A program made the translations under genes and the position numbers. A stretch of 64,000 nt of DNA, taken from assembly GCA_903930435.1 (NCBI GenBank), contig CAIYYN010000054.1:62001-126000 (forward strand), read 5' to 3'. Each line of letters opens with the position of its first letter. The stretch's first letter is position 1. Origin of the DNA: an uncultured Hyphomicrobiales bacterium. GTDB lineage: Bacteria > Pseudomonadota > Alphaproteobacteria > Rhizobiales > Ancalomicrobiaceae. The notes under the pieces are model-generated. The model saw only the letters and a program-made list of their open reading frames with translations. It was not told the origin of the DNA and searched no databases. Of the stretch, positions 36,335 through 46,117 are shown piece by piece.

Positions 36335-37951
36335 ATGTCGATTTCATCCAAGCATATTCCCGCCCCTGATCACGTGAAGATCAGACGCGCACTCCTGTCC
36401 GTCTATGACAAGACGGGGCTGGTGGAATTTGCGAGCGCCCTCGTGCGGCACGGTGTCGAACTGCTTTCGACCGGTGGCACGGCGAGTGCCCTGAAGGCGG
36501 CGGGTCTGGCCGTCATTGATGTCTCGGATGTGACGGGCTTTCCTGAAATTCTCGACGGACGGGTCAAGACCTTGCACCCCGGCGTGCACGGTGGACTTCT
36601 GGCGATCCGGGGCGACGAAAGCCATTTGGCAGCGCTGAAGGCGCATTCCATAGGCGCGATCGACCTGCTGGTCTCCAATCTCTACCCGTTCGAGCAGACG
36701 GTTGCCAGCGGCGCCGATGAAGCAACGATCGTGGAGAATATCGACATCGGCGGGCCAGCCATGATCCGGGCGGCGTCTAAAAATCATGCTTATGTCACTG
36801 TCGTCGTCGATCCCGCCGATTACGCCCTCGTACTCAAGGAGATGCAGACCCACGCCGGGGCCACAACGCTTGCAACGCGCAAGTCCCTGTGCCTGAAGGC
36901 GTTCGGCCGGACCTCGACCTATGATGCCGCGATCTCGAACTGGATGGCAGAGCAGTTCGGCGAGATAACCCCCTCCTATCGCGCCGTTGGCGGGCCGCTG
37001 ATCCAGTCGATGCGCTATGGCGAGAACCCGCATCAGAATGCCGCGCTTTACCGGTCGGGCCAGCCGCGCTTCGGCGTCACGACGGCAACACAGGTCCAGG
37101 GCAAGGAACTCTCCTACAACAACATCAATGATACCGACGCCGCCTATGAGCTTGTCGCGGAGTTTGATCCAAAGCGGACGGCAGCTGTCGCGATCATCAA
37201 GCATGCCAACCCCTGCGGCGTGGCAGAAGGCGCAACCCTGAAGGACGCCTACCTGAAGGCGCTCGCCTGCGATCCGGTTTCAGCATTTGGCGGAATTGTC
37301 GCTCTCAACCAGACACTTGATGCCGACGCAGCGGAAGAGATCGTCAAGATCTTCACCGAAGTCATCATCGCGCCAGATGCCACACCGGAGGCCCGAGCCA
37401 TTGTCGGCGCGAAGAAGAACCTGCGCCTTCTCGTCGCCGGTGGCTTGCCGGAACCTTCCACCCAGGAAATCACGGCGAAATCCGTCGCTGGCGGCCTTCT
37501 GGTTCAGACCCGCGACTTCGGGACGGTTGACGCGCTGGACTTACAGACGGTGACAAAGCGACAACCCTCGCGCGCCGAAGAGCTTGACCTCGAATTTGCG
37601 TTCCGGATCGTCAAGCACGTGAAATCGAACGCCATCGTGTTTGTGAAGAACCGGGCAACGGTCGGCATAGGTGCGGGGCAGATGAGCCGCGTTGATTCGG
37701 CGATCACCGCCGCCCGCAAGGCGGCTGACGCGGCCAAGGCAGCCGGATTGAGCGAAAGCCTGACTGTCGGGTCAGTCGCGGCCTCGGATGCCTTCTTCCC
37801 CTTCGCGGACGGATTGGAAGCGCTTGTTGCCGCCGGGGCAACGGCGGTCATCCAGCCGGGCGGCTCCATGCGTGACGACGAAGTCATCGCAGCCGCGGAT
37901 TCAGCTGACCTGGCCATGGTCTTCACCAAGATGCGCCATTTCCGGCACTGA
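36335..37951 (+). CDS. purH: Bifunctional AICAR formyltransferase/IMP cyclohydrolase
   Basis: A 538-residue enzyme for the last two steps of IMP synthesis. The N-terminal MGS-like cyclohydrolase domain (residues 15-160) shows [23 protein letters not shown] and [15 protein letters not shown]. The C-terminal formyltransferase domain has [25 protein letters not shown], the catalytic [11 protein letters not shown], and ends SMRDDEVI followed by [13 protein letters not shown] precedes the ATG. Full length and intact. Confidence 0.97.
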   Translation: MSISSKHIPAPDHVKIRRALLSVYDKTGLVEFASALVRHGVELLSTGGTASALKAAGLAVIDVSDVTGFPEILDGRVKTLHPGVHGGLLAIRGDESHLAALKAHSIGAIDLLVSNLYPFEQTVASGADEATIVENIDIGGPAMIRAASKNHAYVTVVVDPADYALVLKEMQTHAGATTLATRKSLCLKAFGRTSTYDAAISNWMAEQFGEITPSYRAVGGPLIQSMRYGENPHQNAALYRSGQPRFGVTTATQVQGKELSYNNINDTDAAYELVAEFDPKRTAAVAIIKHANPCGVAEGATLKDAYLKALACDPVSAFGGIVALNQTLDADAAEEIVKIFTEVIIAPDATPEARAIVGAKKNLRLLVAGGLPEPSTQEITAKSVAGGLLVQTRDFGTVDALDLQTVTKRQPSRAEELDLEFAFRIVKHVKSNAIVFVKNRATVGIGAGQMSRVDSAITAARKAADAAKAAGLSESLTVGSVAASDAFFPFADGLEALVAAGATAVIQPGGSMRDDEVIAAADSADLAMVFTKMRHFRH

Positions 37952-37971
37952 TCAAGCGCTACCCCTGGCCA

Positions 37972-39501
37972 TCAAGCCTTGGGTGACGAGCGTATCCGTG
38001 CGAGCAAGCCGCCGATATCAGGTGCTGGCTTTGCTGGTTCGTTGACCGGTTCAACACGGGCGTCGTCGCGTTCGTCGTCAGACGCCTCGATCTCACCAGA
38101 CTCCTGATCGGCAGCGAGCGTCTCGGGGCCACCAAAATCGTCGTCACTGTCCAGGTCTGACAGGACTGTGTCAGGTTCGTCGCCAAGCGCCTCAGCGTGA
38201 TGCGGGTCGGCGTCCGGATCCACACCGGCAACCTCCGCCGCCACCGACGCATCGGAGGTAATCGGCTCGGACATCAGAATTTCGCTCTCGGTCAGGTTTT
38301 TCAGACCGCCGACGATCCACATGCCGATCTGGCCGCGTTCGGCCTCGGACAGGTTGAGATCTTCGCTGGCGCAGAGATAGAGCACCTGACGACGGAACCC
38401 CTTGGCGAGCGTCGCCGGCGTATCAACGTCGACAAAGGCGTGGCCGCTCAGCATCAACCCCTTGATGACAAAAGCCACATGCTGCGGCTTGAGCCTGAGC
38501 CCCGCGTCACTCAGGCGGCGAATGACCGTGTTGATGGTCCGATTGAAACTGAAACCGTTTTCGCGAACTTCCGCCGCAATTGTCCGGAACAGGGCCGCAT
38601 AGATTTCGCTGGCAAACATCGGCACATTCGTGGCGGCATTGACACGTCGGGCGAGCGGCGCCAACTCCGGAGCGATCCTGATGGGTCGTCCCAGATGATC
38701 GATGAGCGGGGTGCTGTCGACAGGCTCATTTATGGCTGGTCTGATCGGCGGTTGGCGTTGTTCAGACGTCCGACTGCGATCCGTCCGACGATCCGGGGCT
38801 AGATCGGGACCGCGATCCTGTGGCCGCTCCGGCGCACGGTCATGGCTGCGCTCGACTGGTCGAGTGGACGATATGCGCGGGGCAGGGGTGGGAAGAGGCG
38901 CAGATGCCGCGACGATCGGCGGATTGGCCGCAGGGGCAAGCGCGCCGTTGCCATCCTCATATTCGGACTCGGTGCTGGTCAGGTCAATCAGCCGTTCCTC
39001 GGTGATCATGCCATCGCACAGCGATTTATAGGCCGCAGCCGTCACAGCATTGGAATAAATGATGCTTGAGCGATCATAGGCGCGCAGCCGCAACAGCACG
39101 GGCGTGAAATCGGCATCGCCCGACAGGATGATGAACTCGTCGAACCGGGTCTCATGCTTCAGGGCATCGAGCATGTCGACAACCATGTAGATGTCGGCCG
39201 AATTCTTGCCACGACCGGTCAGGGGCGGACAATCGACGATCTGGAAGCCCGAGCGCGTGAAATAGCTGCGGAAATAGCGCATGACAGCCGGATTCGCATA
39301 GCAGCGACGCATCAGGATACGGCGGCGACCCTCGTGCGGTGCGCCCGGCATGTTCTCGATCAACGCACCCGATTCGATTGCATCCAGCCAGCGTCGCGGA
39401 TCATCGGCAAAGCTTTTCGCAGCAGCCTTGTCGGCGCTTTGCAGGGAGAAAAAGACATTGTCGAAATCAACAAAGAGAACTGAACGGATCACATCTGTCA
39501 T
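37972..39501 (-). CDS. NYN-domain (LabA/DUF88-like) protein with C-terminal extension
   Basis: A 509-residue protein. The N-terminal 170 residues form a NYN/PIN-like nuclease domain: LFVDFDNVFFSL gives the first acidic site, GRGKNSADIYMVVDML the second and IILSGDADFTPVLLRLR the third, so the metal site looks complete. A basic, Pro/Arg-rich linker (residues 190-260) leads to a helical region (about 260-400, RVNAATNVPMFASEIYAALF to LNLSEAERGQIG) that could be a winged-helix RNA-binding module such as OST-HTH. The tail is strongly acidic. RNA processing is the likely role; the target is unknown. ATG 39501. Confidence 0.82.
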   Translation of the reverse strand: MTDVIRSVLFVDFDNVFFSLQSADKAAAKSFADDPRRWLDAIESGALIENMPGAPHEGRRRILMRRCYANPAVMRYFRSYFTRSGFQIVDCPPLTGRGKNSADIYMVVDMLDALKHETRFDEFIILSGDADFTPVLLRLRAYDRSSIIYSNAVTAAAYKSLCDGMITEERLIDLTSTESEYEDGNGALAPAANPPIVAASAPLPTPAPRISSTRPVERSHDRAPERPQDRGPDLAPDRRTDRSRTSEQRQPPIRPAINEPVDSTPLIDHLGRPIRIAPELAPLARRVNAATNVPMFASEIYAALFRTIAAEVRENGFSFNRTINTVIRRLSDAGLRLKPQHVAFVIKGLMLSGHAFVDVDTPATLAKGFRRQVLYLCASEDLNLSEAERGQIGMWIVGGLKNLTESEILMSEPITSDASVAAEVAGVDPDADPHHAEALGDEPDTVLSDLDSDDDFGGPETLAADQESGEIEASDDERDDARVEPVNEPAKPAPDIGGLLARIRSSPKA

Positions 39502-39834
39502 CAAGGTTTCTCAAGTTTTCTGGTTGCGATTGAACACTCATAAAGGGGTCGTACAATTTCTAAAGTCGTCAATCTTTGCTTTGTATTTGGTTACTTATCT
39601 AAAACTGATATTCGACGTCCAACGACATACTGGGTCCGATAATGTTTGGTTGCTGTCGTTTGACACCAGGATGTAACGGCTTGCGAAGCAACAGGATAAT
39701 TTGTAGGCCCTCTGTGGAAATAGACAAGTGCATCAGCGGCCCGCCGCATGAACATATGCCCTGCTTTATTGACCAGCAGTCATCACGACCGAAAACCCAT
39801 GCCACTCCGGCTCGACGCCAAGAAGGCCTCATCG
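39502..39834. other. Divergent intergenic region between the NYN gene and the YddG-like gene
   Basis: About 330 bases, visibly more AT-rich than its surroundings around 39530-39640. It must hold promoters for both flanking genes. No operator, terminator or small gene is supported. In-frame starts for the exporter exist at 39748 and 39799 but precede residues unlike the family. Confidence 0.5.
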
Positions 39835-40728
39835 ATGCGCAACAGCAAGACCACGGCGACCCTCATCGGACTGACGGCTATCGGCATGTGGTCGCTGCTC
39901 GGCCTGATGGGCGCAGCGACAGGCAAGATGCCGCCGTTCCTGCTGAACGCACTCGCCTTCGGGTTGTCGGGCTTAGCAGCGATTATCACCCTTGCGATGC
40001 GCGGTCAGCTTGCCAGCCTCAGGCAACCGGTCATTGTCTGGATCGTCGGCGTCGGCGGATTGTTCGGATTTCATTTCTTCTATTTCACGTCGTTGAAAAC
40101 GGCCCCGCCGGTCGAGGCAAACCTGATCAACTATACGTGGCCGCTCCTGATCGTTCTGTTTTCCGGCCTGTTACCCGGTGAAAAACTTCGGGCACATCAC
40201 ATCATCGGGACGGTTCTGGGTCTGGCAGGTGCGGCGCTGATCGTCACCAAGGGCCGCAGTTTGACCATTGCACCGGAACATCTGCTTGGATATGGCGCGG
40301 CCATCCTCTCGGCGCTGATCTGGTCAACCTATTCGGTCATTTCCAGACGACTGGCAGACGTGCCAACGGCGGCTGTCGCCGGGTTTTGTCTCGCCACGGC
40401 CATCCTGTCGGGACTGTGTCATGCGCTGCTTGAACCGGCGATCTGGCCTGTCGACGCGACGCAATGGATAGCAGTCGTCGGATTGGGCGCGCTGCCGCTT
40501 GGGGCTGCCTTTTTCGTCTGGGATTACGGCGTGAAACGAGGTGACATCCAGATCCTGGGAGCGGCAAGCTATCTCTCGCCACTGCTCTCCACCCTGTTCC
40601 TGATCCTCGCCGGTTATGGGCAATTTGAATGGGCGATCGGTGGCGCGGCGTTGCTGATCACGGCCGGTGCCCTGATTGCCTCCAAGGATCTGTTCCTGAA
40701 ACCGAAGGTCGTGACGACTGCGCCCTAG
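39835..40728 (+). CDS. DMT/EamA family exporter, YddG-like
   Basis: A 297-residue inner-membrane protein with ten hydrophobic segments in two EamA repeats. ATLIGLTAIGMWSLL at the start, EANLINYTWPLLIVLFSG in the first half and WDYGVKRGDIQILGAASYLSPLLSTL in the second resemble the aromatic amino acid exporter YddG. Export of aromatic or other amino acids is therefore likely but not shown. The ATG at 39835 has GAAGG upstream and matches the family start. It ends 4 bases before the convergent cupin gene. Confidence 0.85.
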   Translation: MRNSKTTATLIGLTAIGMWSLLGLMGAATGKMPPFLLNALAFGLSGLAAIITLAMRGQLASLRQPVIVWIVGVGGLFGFHFFYFTSLKTAPPVEANLINYTWPLLIVLFSGLLPGEKLRAHHIIGTVLGLAGAALIVTKGRSLTIAPEHLLGYGAAILSALIWSTYSVISRRLADVPTAAVAGFCLATAILSGLCHALLEPAIWPVDATQWIAVVGLGALPLGAAFFVWDYGVKRGDIQILGAASYLSPLLSTLFLILAGYGQFEWAIGGAALLITAGALIASKDLFLKPKVVTTAP

Positions 40729-40732
40729 CCAG

Positions 40733-41188
40733 TCACGTCTGACCGGGTGCCCAGCCTTCTGGGGCCAGTTCGAATCCCTCAAAGCGGAAACCGGGCGCAA
40801 CCGTACAGCCAACCAGCGTCCAGGCACCAAGACTGGCCGCACTTTGCCAGTATCCCCAGGGAACTATCCCCTGCGGACGCTCTCCTGCGGCGAGATCCCG
40901 CCCCAGAACCATCGACCTCGGCTCATCGCTGTCGGTCGCTGCCAGCGACAAGTGCAACGGACTGCCGGCGTGCCAGTGCCAGATTTCAACGGCATCGACC
41001 CGGTGCCAGTGCGACACCTGACCCGCCACCAACAGGAAATAGATCGCCGTCGATGCCGACCGACCTTCACCGGTTGCGGGATCGGTGAGCATCTGCGGGT
41101 CACGCCAGGTCTCGACATACCAGCCGCCCTCAGGATGCGGCTGCATCCCAAGCAGCTCGATGATGGCATCCGGCGTCAGATCGGACAT
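40733..41188 (-). CDS. Cupin (DUF985) family protein
   Basis: A 151-residue single-domain cupin. PHPEGGWYVETWRD at the start, STAIYFLL, the metal-ligand-like SHWHRVDAVEIWHWHAGSPL and the VPWGYWQSA and GCTVAPGFRFEGFEL strands identify DUF985 (Cupin_5). The biochemical role of this family is unknown; a sugar or small-ligand binding role is often assumed. It starts one base after the gloB stop, so the two are cotranscribed. Confidence 0.88.
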   Translation of the reverse strand: MSDLTPDAIIELLGMQPHPEGGWYVETWRDPQMLTDPATGEGRSASTAIYFLLVAGQVSHWHRVDAVEIWHWHAGSPLHLSLAATDSDEPRSMVLGRDLAAGERPQGIVPWGYWQSAASLGAWTLVGCTVAPGFRFEGFELAPEGWAPGQT

Positions 41189-41189
41189 C

Positions 41190-41966
41190 TCAACCCCGGA
41201 AGTCGTTCTTCATCTGGCGCAGCTTGGCAAAAACGGCGAGATCACTTTCGCCCGCCATGCCAATCGCTGCCTTCACCTCGGGAGCGGTCGCACGCAGGAA
41301 CGGATTGGTCGCGCGTTCCTCGCGGATCGTCGTCGGCAGCGTAGGTTTGCCACCGGCTCGCAAGTCCTGGATATGGGTCATGCGTTGCAACAGGTGGGCA
41401 TTGTCCTGATCGACAGACATCGCAAAGCGGCCATTGGCCAGCGTATATTCATGACCGCAATAGACGATGGTCTCAGGCGCGAGGCTGGCGAGCTTGAGGA
41501 GGGAGGACCACATCTGCTCGGCGGTGCCTTCGATGATGCGTCCGGAGCCCAGCGCAAACAGCGTATCACCTGCGAAAACAACCGGGTGCGATTGAATGAC
41601 ATAGGCGATATGGCCGAGCGTGTGGCCGGGTGTATCGATGATATCGACCTTGTGTCCTGCGAATTCCAGATGATCGCCTTCCGAGACCAGCACGTCGAGA
41701 TTGGCAATCTTGTGGGCTTCAGCACGCGGACCGACGATGCGCGGCTTGAAGGCGGCCTTCAGACCAGCAACGCCGTCGACATGATCGGCATGGTGGTGCG
41801 TGATGAAAATATCGGTCAGATGCCAGCCGGTTTCCGTCAGCGCGGCCTGGACGGCAGCCTCTTCCGGCGCATCAATGGCGACTGTCGAGCCGGTGGCCGG
41901 ATCATGCACCAGAACGCCGAAGTTATCGGAAAGACACGGGAATTGGTGAATCTGAAGTGCGCTCAT
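41190..41966 (-). CDS. gloB: Hydroxyacylglutathione hydrolase (glyoxalase II)
   Basis: A 258-residue metallo-beta-lactamase-fold hydrolase that releases lactate and glutathione from S-lactoylglutathione in methylglyoxal detoxification. The binuclear site motif is THHHADHVDG, with TPGHTLGHIAY, FAGDTLF and YCGHEYTLAN giving the remaining ligands; the C-terminal glutathione-binding domain is present (RATNPFLR). ATG 41966 starts the family sequence. It is divergent from a methyltransferase gene, a pairing seen across rhizobia. Confidence 0.94.
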   Translation of the reverse strand: MSALQIHQFPCLSDNFGVLVHDPATGSTVAIDAPEEAAVQAALTETGWHLTDIFITHHHADHVDGVAGLKAAFKPRIVGPRAEAHKIANLDVLVSEGDHLEFAGHKVDIIDTPGHTLGHIAYVIQSHPVVFAGDTLFALGSGRIIEGTAEQMWSSLLKLASLAPETIVYCGHEYTLANGRFAMSVDQDNAHLLQRMTHIQDLRAGGKPTLPTTIREERATNPFLRATAPEVKAAIGMAGESDLAVFAKLRQMKNDFRG

Positions 41967-42115
41967 AGGTCCTCGCTTCAATCGGCTTGCATCGGCACAG
42001 GCAGGCCGCGACATTCTCTTTGCAATTGCCTAACACCGTTAGGCTATAGTCGCCAGTCACAGGATGCGTATGACAGAAGCGCTTGACGCGCCTTGACCCA
42101 GAGCTGGACACCTGC

Positions 42116-42871
42116 ATGAACCTTGATGTCGTCGATCTCAGGAATTTCTACGGCGAGCCGCTCGGACGTATCGTGCGCATGTTGCTCAGGCGGCGATTGC
42201 GGGCGATGTGGCCGCAGGTGGCCGGGGATCGACTGGCCGGGATCGGCTATGCCACCCCCTACCTGCGCCCCTTTCGCAACGAGGCCGAGCGGGTGTTCGG
42301 GCTGATGCCTGCACGACAAGGCGTCGTCAATTGGCCCGCCGAGGGACCATCGGCAACGGCGCTCGTGGACGACACGAACTTGCCGCTACCGACCTCGTCC
42401 ATCGACCGCGTGTTGCTCGTGCACCTGCTGGAAATGGTCGACAATCCCGCTGAAACGCTGCGCGAAATCTGGCGAGTCATGGCACCGGGCGGGCGGCTGA
42501 TCGCCGTCGTCCCGAACCGGACCGGTGTCTGGGCGCGGGTGGAATCAACGCCATTCGGTGTCGGTCGTCCCTTTTCACGCGGCCAGCTCGATAAATTGCT
42601 GAAGGAATCGCTGTTTTCGCCGATCGACTGGCAGGGCGCGCTCTACACGGCCCCCCTGTCACGCCGCTTCCTCATCAAATCCGCGCCCGCATTTGAGCGC
42701 ATCGGCGGAACCCTCTGGCCTGCGCTCTCTGGCGTCACCATCGTCGAGGCAACCAAGCAGCTCTACCACGGCCTTCCCGCCATCAGCCGAACGCGCCGGA
42801 TGCCAGTGTTCGCACCGGTTCTGGTGCCGGGTCTCAACCGGAAGACGCCGGATGAGACAACCGACCCTTGA
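42116..42871 (+). CDS. Class I SAM-dependent methyltransferase
   Basis: About 251 residues from ATG 42116 (an in-frame TTG lies at 42083). The N-terminal segment NLDVVDLRNFYGEPLGRIVRM is typical of methyltransferases found divergent from gloB in rhizobia. The methyltransferase core is of the type-11 form: PLPTSSIDRVLLVHLLEMVDNP and REIWRVMAPGGRLIAVVPNR; the usual Gly-rich motif I is degenerate (GIGYATPYL). The C-terminal half is basic. Substrate unknown. Its last 38 bases overlap the opposite-strand metW. Confidence 0.8.
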   Translation: MNLDVVDLRNFYGEPLGRIVRMLLRRRLRAMWPQVAGDRLAGIGYATPYLRPFRNEAERVFGLMPARQGVVNWPAEGPSATALVDDTNLPLPTSSIDRVLLVHLLEMVDNPAETLREIWRVMAPGGRLIAVVPNRTGVWARVESTPFGVGRPFSRGQLDKLLKESLFSPIDWQGALYTAPLSRRFLIKSAPAFERIGGTLWPALSGVTIVEATKQLYHGLPAISRTRRMPVFAPVLVPGLNRKTPDETTDP

Positions 42872-43517
42872 GCACAAACACAGCCTGTTCGCCGAACAGG
42901 TTCCAGAACCACCAGGGGGCATTCAGCCACATCTTCTGACCCCAGGCGTTCAGCGCCATGGCCTTTTCCATTTCGGCGTTCACATCCGGTTCCTTGGTCA
43001 GCTCGATAAAGTCGCGGATCGTGCAGAAATGGATGTTGGGCGTGTCGTACCAACTGTATGACAGGAACTTGCTGACGGGCATTCGACCCCGGAACAGGAT
43101 CTGCAGGCGGAAGCCGTAATGGCCGAAATTGGGCAGCGAAATGATCACCCGTCGGCCGATGCGCAGCAGGTGCTTGATCACTTCCTTCGGCGCCTGCGTC
43201 GCTTGCAGCGTCTGGCTCAGGATCACATAATCGAAGCTCTGGTCGGTGTAATAGACGAGGTCGCGGTCAGCGTCGCCCTGGATGACGGATAGCCCGCGCG
43301 CCACGCAGCCATTGACGCCCTTCTGGCTCAGCTCGATGCCCCGCCCGTCAACGCCCCGGGTTTCCGCCAGCAATTGCAGCAGCTCGCCATTGCCGCAGCC
43401 AACGTCGAGCACGCGACTGCCCGGCTCGACCAGTTGCGCAATGACTTCCAGATCGACGCGCGTGTTGCTGTCAGAAGCAGGATGGATGGTTAGTCTTGGA
43501 TCAGCCGCTACCGTCAT
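42834..43517 (-). CDS. metW: Methionine biosynthesis protein MetW
   Basis: A 227-residue methyltransferase-fold protein required with MetX for homoserine acylation in many proteobacteria. Motif I is [12 protein letters not shown], followed by [19 protein letters not shown] and the family block [25 protein letters not shown]. It overlaps metX by ATGA and is therefore translationally coupled and under the same SAM-II riboswitch. Its 3' end overlaps the convergent methyltransferase gene by 38 bases. Confidence 0.94.
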   Translation of the reverse strand: MTVAADPRLTIHPASDSNTRVDLEVIAQLVEPGSRVLDVGCGNGELLQLLAETRGVDGRGIELSQKGVNGCVARGLSVIQGDADRDLVYYTDQSFDYVILSQTLQATQAPKEVIKHLLRIGRRVIISLPNFGHYGFRLQILFRGRMPVSKFLSYSWYDTPNIHFCTIRDFIELTKEPDVNAEMEKAMALNAWGQKMWLNAPWWFWNLFGEQAVFVLKGRLSHPASSG

Positions 43518-44716
43518 GGCGTCGCCCCCAGTCCACGTGCCCGCGCGGCGGAATTGATGAAACCGCGCGCAATCGCCAGCATTTCCGGCTCATCAAGCAG
43601 GAACGCATCGTGGCCGAAATCCGAGACGATCTCGGAGAAGGACACGCTCGCGCCCGCCGCATTCAGGGCATGGACGACTTCGCGCGACTGGACGGTGGGA
43701 AACAGCCAGTCGGACGTGAAGGACATCACGCAAAAGCGGGTTTTCGTGCCCGCAAAGGCTTTGGCCAGCACGCCGCCATGCTCCGCCGCGAGATCAAAAT
43801 AATCCATGGCGCGCGTCACGTAGAGGTAGGAATTGGCGTCAAACCGATCGACGAAGCTGGTGCCCTGATGGCGCAGGTAGCTCTCGATCTGGAAATCGCT
43901 GTCAAAGCCAAAGGTGATCGCCTCGCGGTCCTGGAGACGACGACCGAATTTCTGGTGCAGCGAGAGTTCGGACATATAGGTGATATGGGCAGCCATGCGG
44001 GCGACGGCGAGACCCTTTTTCGGCGAGATGCCAGCCTCGTCATAGCGTCCACCGCGCCAGTCGGGATCTGCCATGACAGCCTGACGCCCGACCTCATGAA
44101 AGGCAATATTCTGAGAGGAGTGGCGCGCACCCGTCGCAATCGGCATGGCGGCGAACACCTTGTCCGGCCAATGGGCAGCCCAGTCGAGCACCTGCATGCC
44201 GCCCATCGACCCGCCGATGACGAGAAACAGCTGCTTGATGCCGAGATGATCGACCAGCGCGACCTGGCTGCGCACCATGTCCGGGATCGTCACAACCGGA
44301 AAATCAAGCCCATAGACCCGACCCGTGGCGGGATTGATCGATGCCGGACCCGTTGTACCCAGGCAGCCGCCGAGCACATTGGCGCAAATGACGAAGAACC
44401 GGTCGGTATCAATCGGTTTGCCGGGGCCAACCATCAGGTTCCACCAGCCAGGCTTGGCCGTGACCGGATGGGTATTGTGAACATGTTGGTCACCGGTCAA
44501 GGCATGACAGATCAGGACAGCGTTCGACTTGTCAGCGTTCAGGGTTCCATAGGTCTGATAGGCGATCTGCCAGTGGTCGAGCACATCGCCGCAATCCAGC
44601 ATCAGGGCGCGATCAGGACCAAAGCGTTCGACGCGACTTGAGGGTGTTTCGGCCTCACGTCGGCGCGCCAGTTCCAGCGCGTCATCGACCTGATCCGGGT
44701 TGGTTGTTCCAGTCAT
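43514..44716 (-). CDS. metX: Homoserine O-acetyltransferase
   Basis: A 400-residue alpha/beta hydrolase that activates homoserine for methionine synthesis. The nucleophile lies in [12 protein letters not shown], with [12 protein letters not shown] and the late Asp/His pair region (DWLFP, and FGHDAFLLD) completing the triad. Whether the donor is acetyl- or succinyl-CoA cannot be settled by inspection. The ATG at 44716 is right because the open frame upstream runs straight through the riboswitch. It overlaps metW by four bases. Confidence 0.93.
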   Translation of the reverse strand: MTGTTNPDQVDDALELARRREAETPSSRVERFGPDRALMLDCGDVLDHWQIAYQTYGTLNADKSNAVLICHALTGDQHVHNTHPVTAKPGWWNLMVGPGKPIDTDRFFVICANVLGGCLGTTGPASINPATGRVYGLDFPVVTIPDMVRSQVALVDHLGIKQLFLVIGGSMGGMQVLDWAAHWPDKVFAAMPIATGARHSSQNIAFHEVGRQAVMADPDWRGGRYDEAGISPKKGLAVARMAAHITYMSELSLHQKFGRRLQDREAITFGFDSDFQIESYLRHQGTSFVDRFDANSYLYVTRAMDYFDLAAEHGGVLAKAFAGTKTRFCVMSFTSDWLFPTVQSREVVHALNAAGASVSFSEIVSDFGHDAFLLDEPEMLAIARGFINSAARARGLGATP

Positions 44717-44750
44717 GTCCGAAGTCTTTTCCCGGGAGCGCGATCGTCTC

Positions 44751-44788
44751 AAAACAAAACCCGGCCTGCTTCTCAGCAAAGACCGGGT
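44751..44788 (-). terminator. Intrinsic terminator between the SAM-II riboswitch and metX
   Basis: On the minus strand ACCCGGTC pairs with GGCCGGGT (8 bp, one G-T), with an inner TGCT-GAGA-AGCA hairpin, followed by TTTGTTTT. It sits in the metX leader just after the riboswitch, the place of an attenuator. GGCCGGG at the 3' end of the riboswitch can pair with CCCGGTC of the terminator's left arm, so an antiterminator is possible. Confidence 0.75.
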
Positions 44789-44799
44789 GCGCTCGACCC

Positions 44800-44856
44800 C
44801 GGCCTTTTTAGCGCTTTGTTTAACGTGGCGGCAAGCCGACCGGCTCAAATGACCAC
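44800..44856 (-). ncRNA. SAM-II riboswitch upstream of metX
   Basis: On the minus strand the segment contains TCATTTGAGCC, then CGGCTTGCCGCCACGTTAAA, then CAAAGCGCTAAAAAGG, which is the conserved core of the SAM-II (metA) riboswitch: the P1 stem, the CACGTTAAA pseudoknot region and the GCTAAAAAGG end. SAM-II elements bind S-adenosylmethionine and switch off methionine genes in alphaproteobacteria. It lies about 85 bases before the metX ATG and should control metX-metW. Confidence 0.93.
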
Positions 44857-45001
44857 AACGGCAGAGATACGCTCTTTCCGTTTTGAGTCAAGTGTCGACA
44901 CGCAAAACCGTTCATGCCGCAATTCTTGCGGTCAGAAGAACAGAACCTTTTGCAATTTGCTGTGTTGATGGTCTATCTAGCGAAAGCTTCACGATCGGGA
45001 A

Positions 45002-46117
45002 ATGATATTGGCCATGAGCACATCCCTAGCAAGTCGTCCTGTTCCGCGTCCCGGCATTCTTGAGATCGCGCCTTACGTCGGTGGCAAATCGACGGCAAAG
45101 GGCGGCGGCAAGGTCTACAAGCTGTCGTCCAATGAATCGCCGCTCGGGGCCAATCCGAAGGCGGTTGCGGCAGCCAATGCCATCTCCAGCCAGCTCGAAC
45201 TTTATCCTGATGGCGGCGCGACTGCCTTGCGCGAGGCCATCGGCAAGGCTTACGGCCTGTCACCGGATCGCATCGTGTGCGGTTGCGGCTCTGATGAACT
45301 GCTGCATCTGCTCGCAATGGGGTATCTTGGCGCGGGGGACGAAGGCCTCTATTCGCAATACGGCTTCCTCGTCTATCCGATTGCGATCAAGAGCTTCGGC
45401 GCCACGCCCGTGGTCGCGCCCGAGGTCAATTACACGGTTGATGTCGATGCAATGATTGCGCGCATCACGCCGAAGACCCGCATCGTGTTTCTGGCCAATC
45501 CGAGCAATCCCACCGGCACCTATCTGCCATTTGACGAGGTGAAGCGGCTGCACAAGGCGCTTCCGTCGAATGTCCTTCTCGTTCTGGATGCGGCCTATGC
45601 GGAATATGTGCGCAACAATGATTACGAGAGCGGGATCGAACTGGTCTCGACATCCGATAACGTCGTGATGACGCGGACGTTCTCAAAGATTCACGGGTTG
45701 GCCAATCTGCGCATCGGCTGGATGTACGGACCCGATCACGTCGTCGATGTGCTCAACCGGATCCGGGGACCGTTCAATCTGGCAGGTGCGGGTCTGGCAG
45801 CGGGTGTCGCTTCGATCGAGGATCGTGAGTTCATCAGCAAGGCCGCCGACTACAACGAGGAATGGCTGCCCAAGCTGTCGGATGCCATCCGGGCAACGGG
45901 CCTCGACGTCACGCCATCGGTCTGCAACTTCATCCTGATCCATTTCCCCGATGTGGACGGCAAGCGTGCCATCGATGCCGATGCCTTCCTGCAGGACAGG
46001 GGCATTATCGTGCGACGTCTCGAGGCCTATGGTCTGAACAATTCGTTGCGGATGACAATCGGGACACCAGAGGCCAATCTGGCCACCATCGCTGCCTTAC
46101 GTGAGTTCATGAAATGA
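45002..46117 (+). CDS. hisC: Histidinol-phosphate aminotransferase (or aromatic aminotransferase)
   Basis: A 371-residue PLP-dependent class II aminotransferase. KLSSNESPLGANPKAV, LANPSNPTGTYLP, the PLP lysine in TRTFSKIHGLANLRIGW and the RIRGPFN segment match HisC. Next to tyrA, such enzymes often also transaminate aromatic keto acids (HisC2/AroJ-like), so it may serve tyrosine and phenylalanine synthesis. The ATG at 45002 has CGGGAA upstream; ATG 45014 is an alternative. It overlaps tyrA by ATGA. Confidence 0.92.
   Translation: MILAMSTSLASRPVPRPGILEIAPYVGGKSTAKGGGKVYKLSSNESPLGANPKAVAAANAISSQLELYPDGGATALREAIGKAYGLSPDRIVCGCGSDELLHLLAMGYLGAGDEGLYSQYGFLVYPIAIKSFGATPVVAPEVNYTVDVDAMIARITPKTRIVFLANPSNPTGTYLPFDEVKRLHKALPSNVLLVLDAAYAEYVRNNDYESGIELVSTSDNVVMTRTFSKIHGLANLRIGWMYGPDHVVDVLNRIRGPFNLAGAGLAAGVASIEDREFISKAADYNEEWLPKLSDAIRATGLDVTPSVCNFILIHFPDVDGKRAIDADAFLQDRGIIVRRLEAYGLNNSLRMTIGTPEANLATIAALREFMK

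Noticed and set aside
40765-40785. GTTCGAATCCC, resembling a tRNA T-loop
   Set aside because: It lies inside the cupin coding sequence in a normal codon context and no acceptor or anticodon arm can be formed around it.
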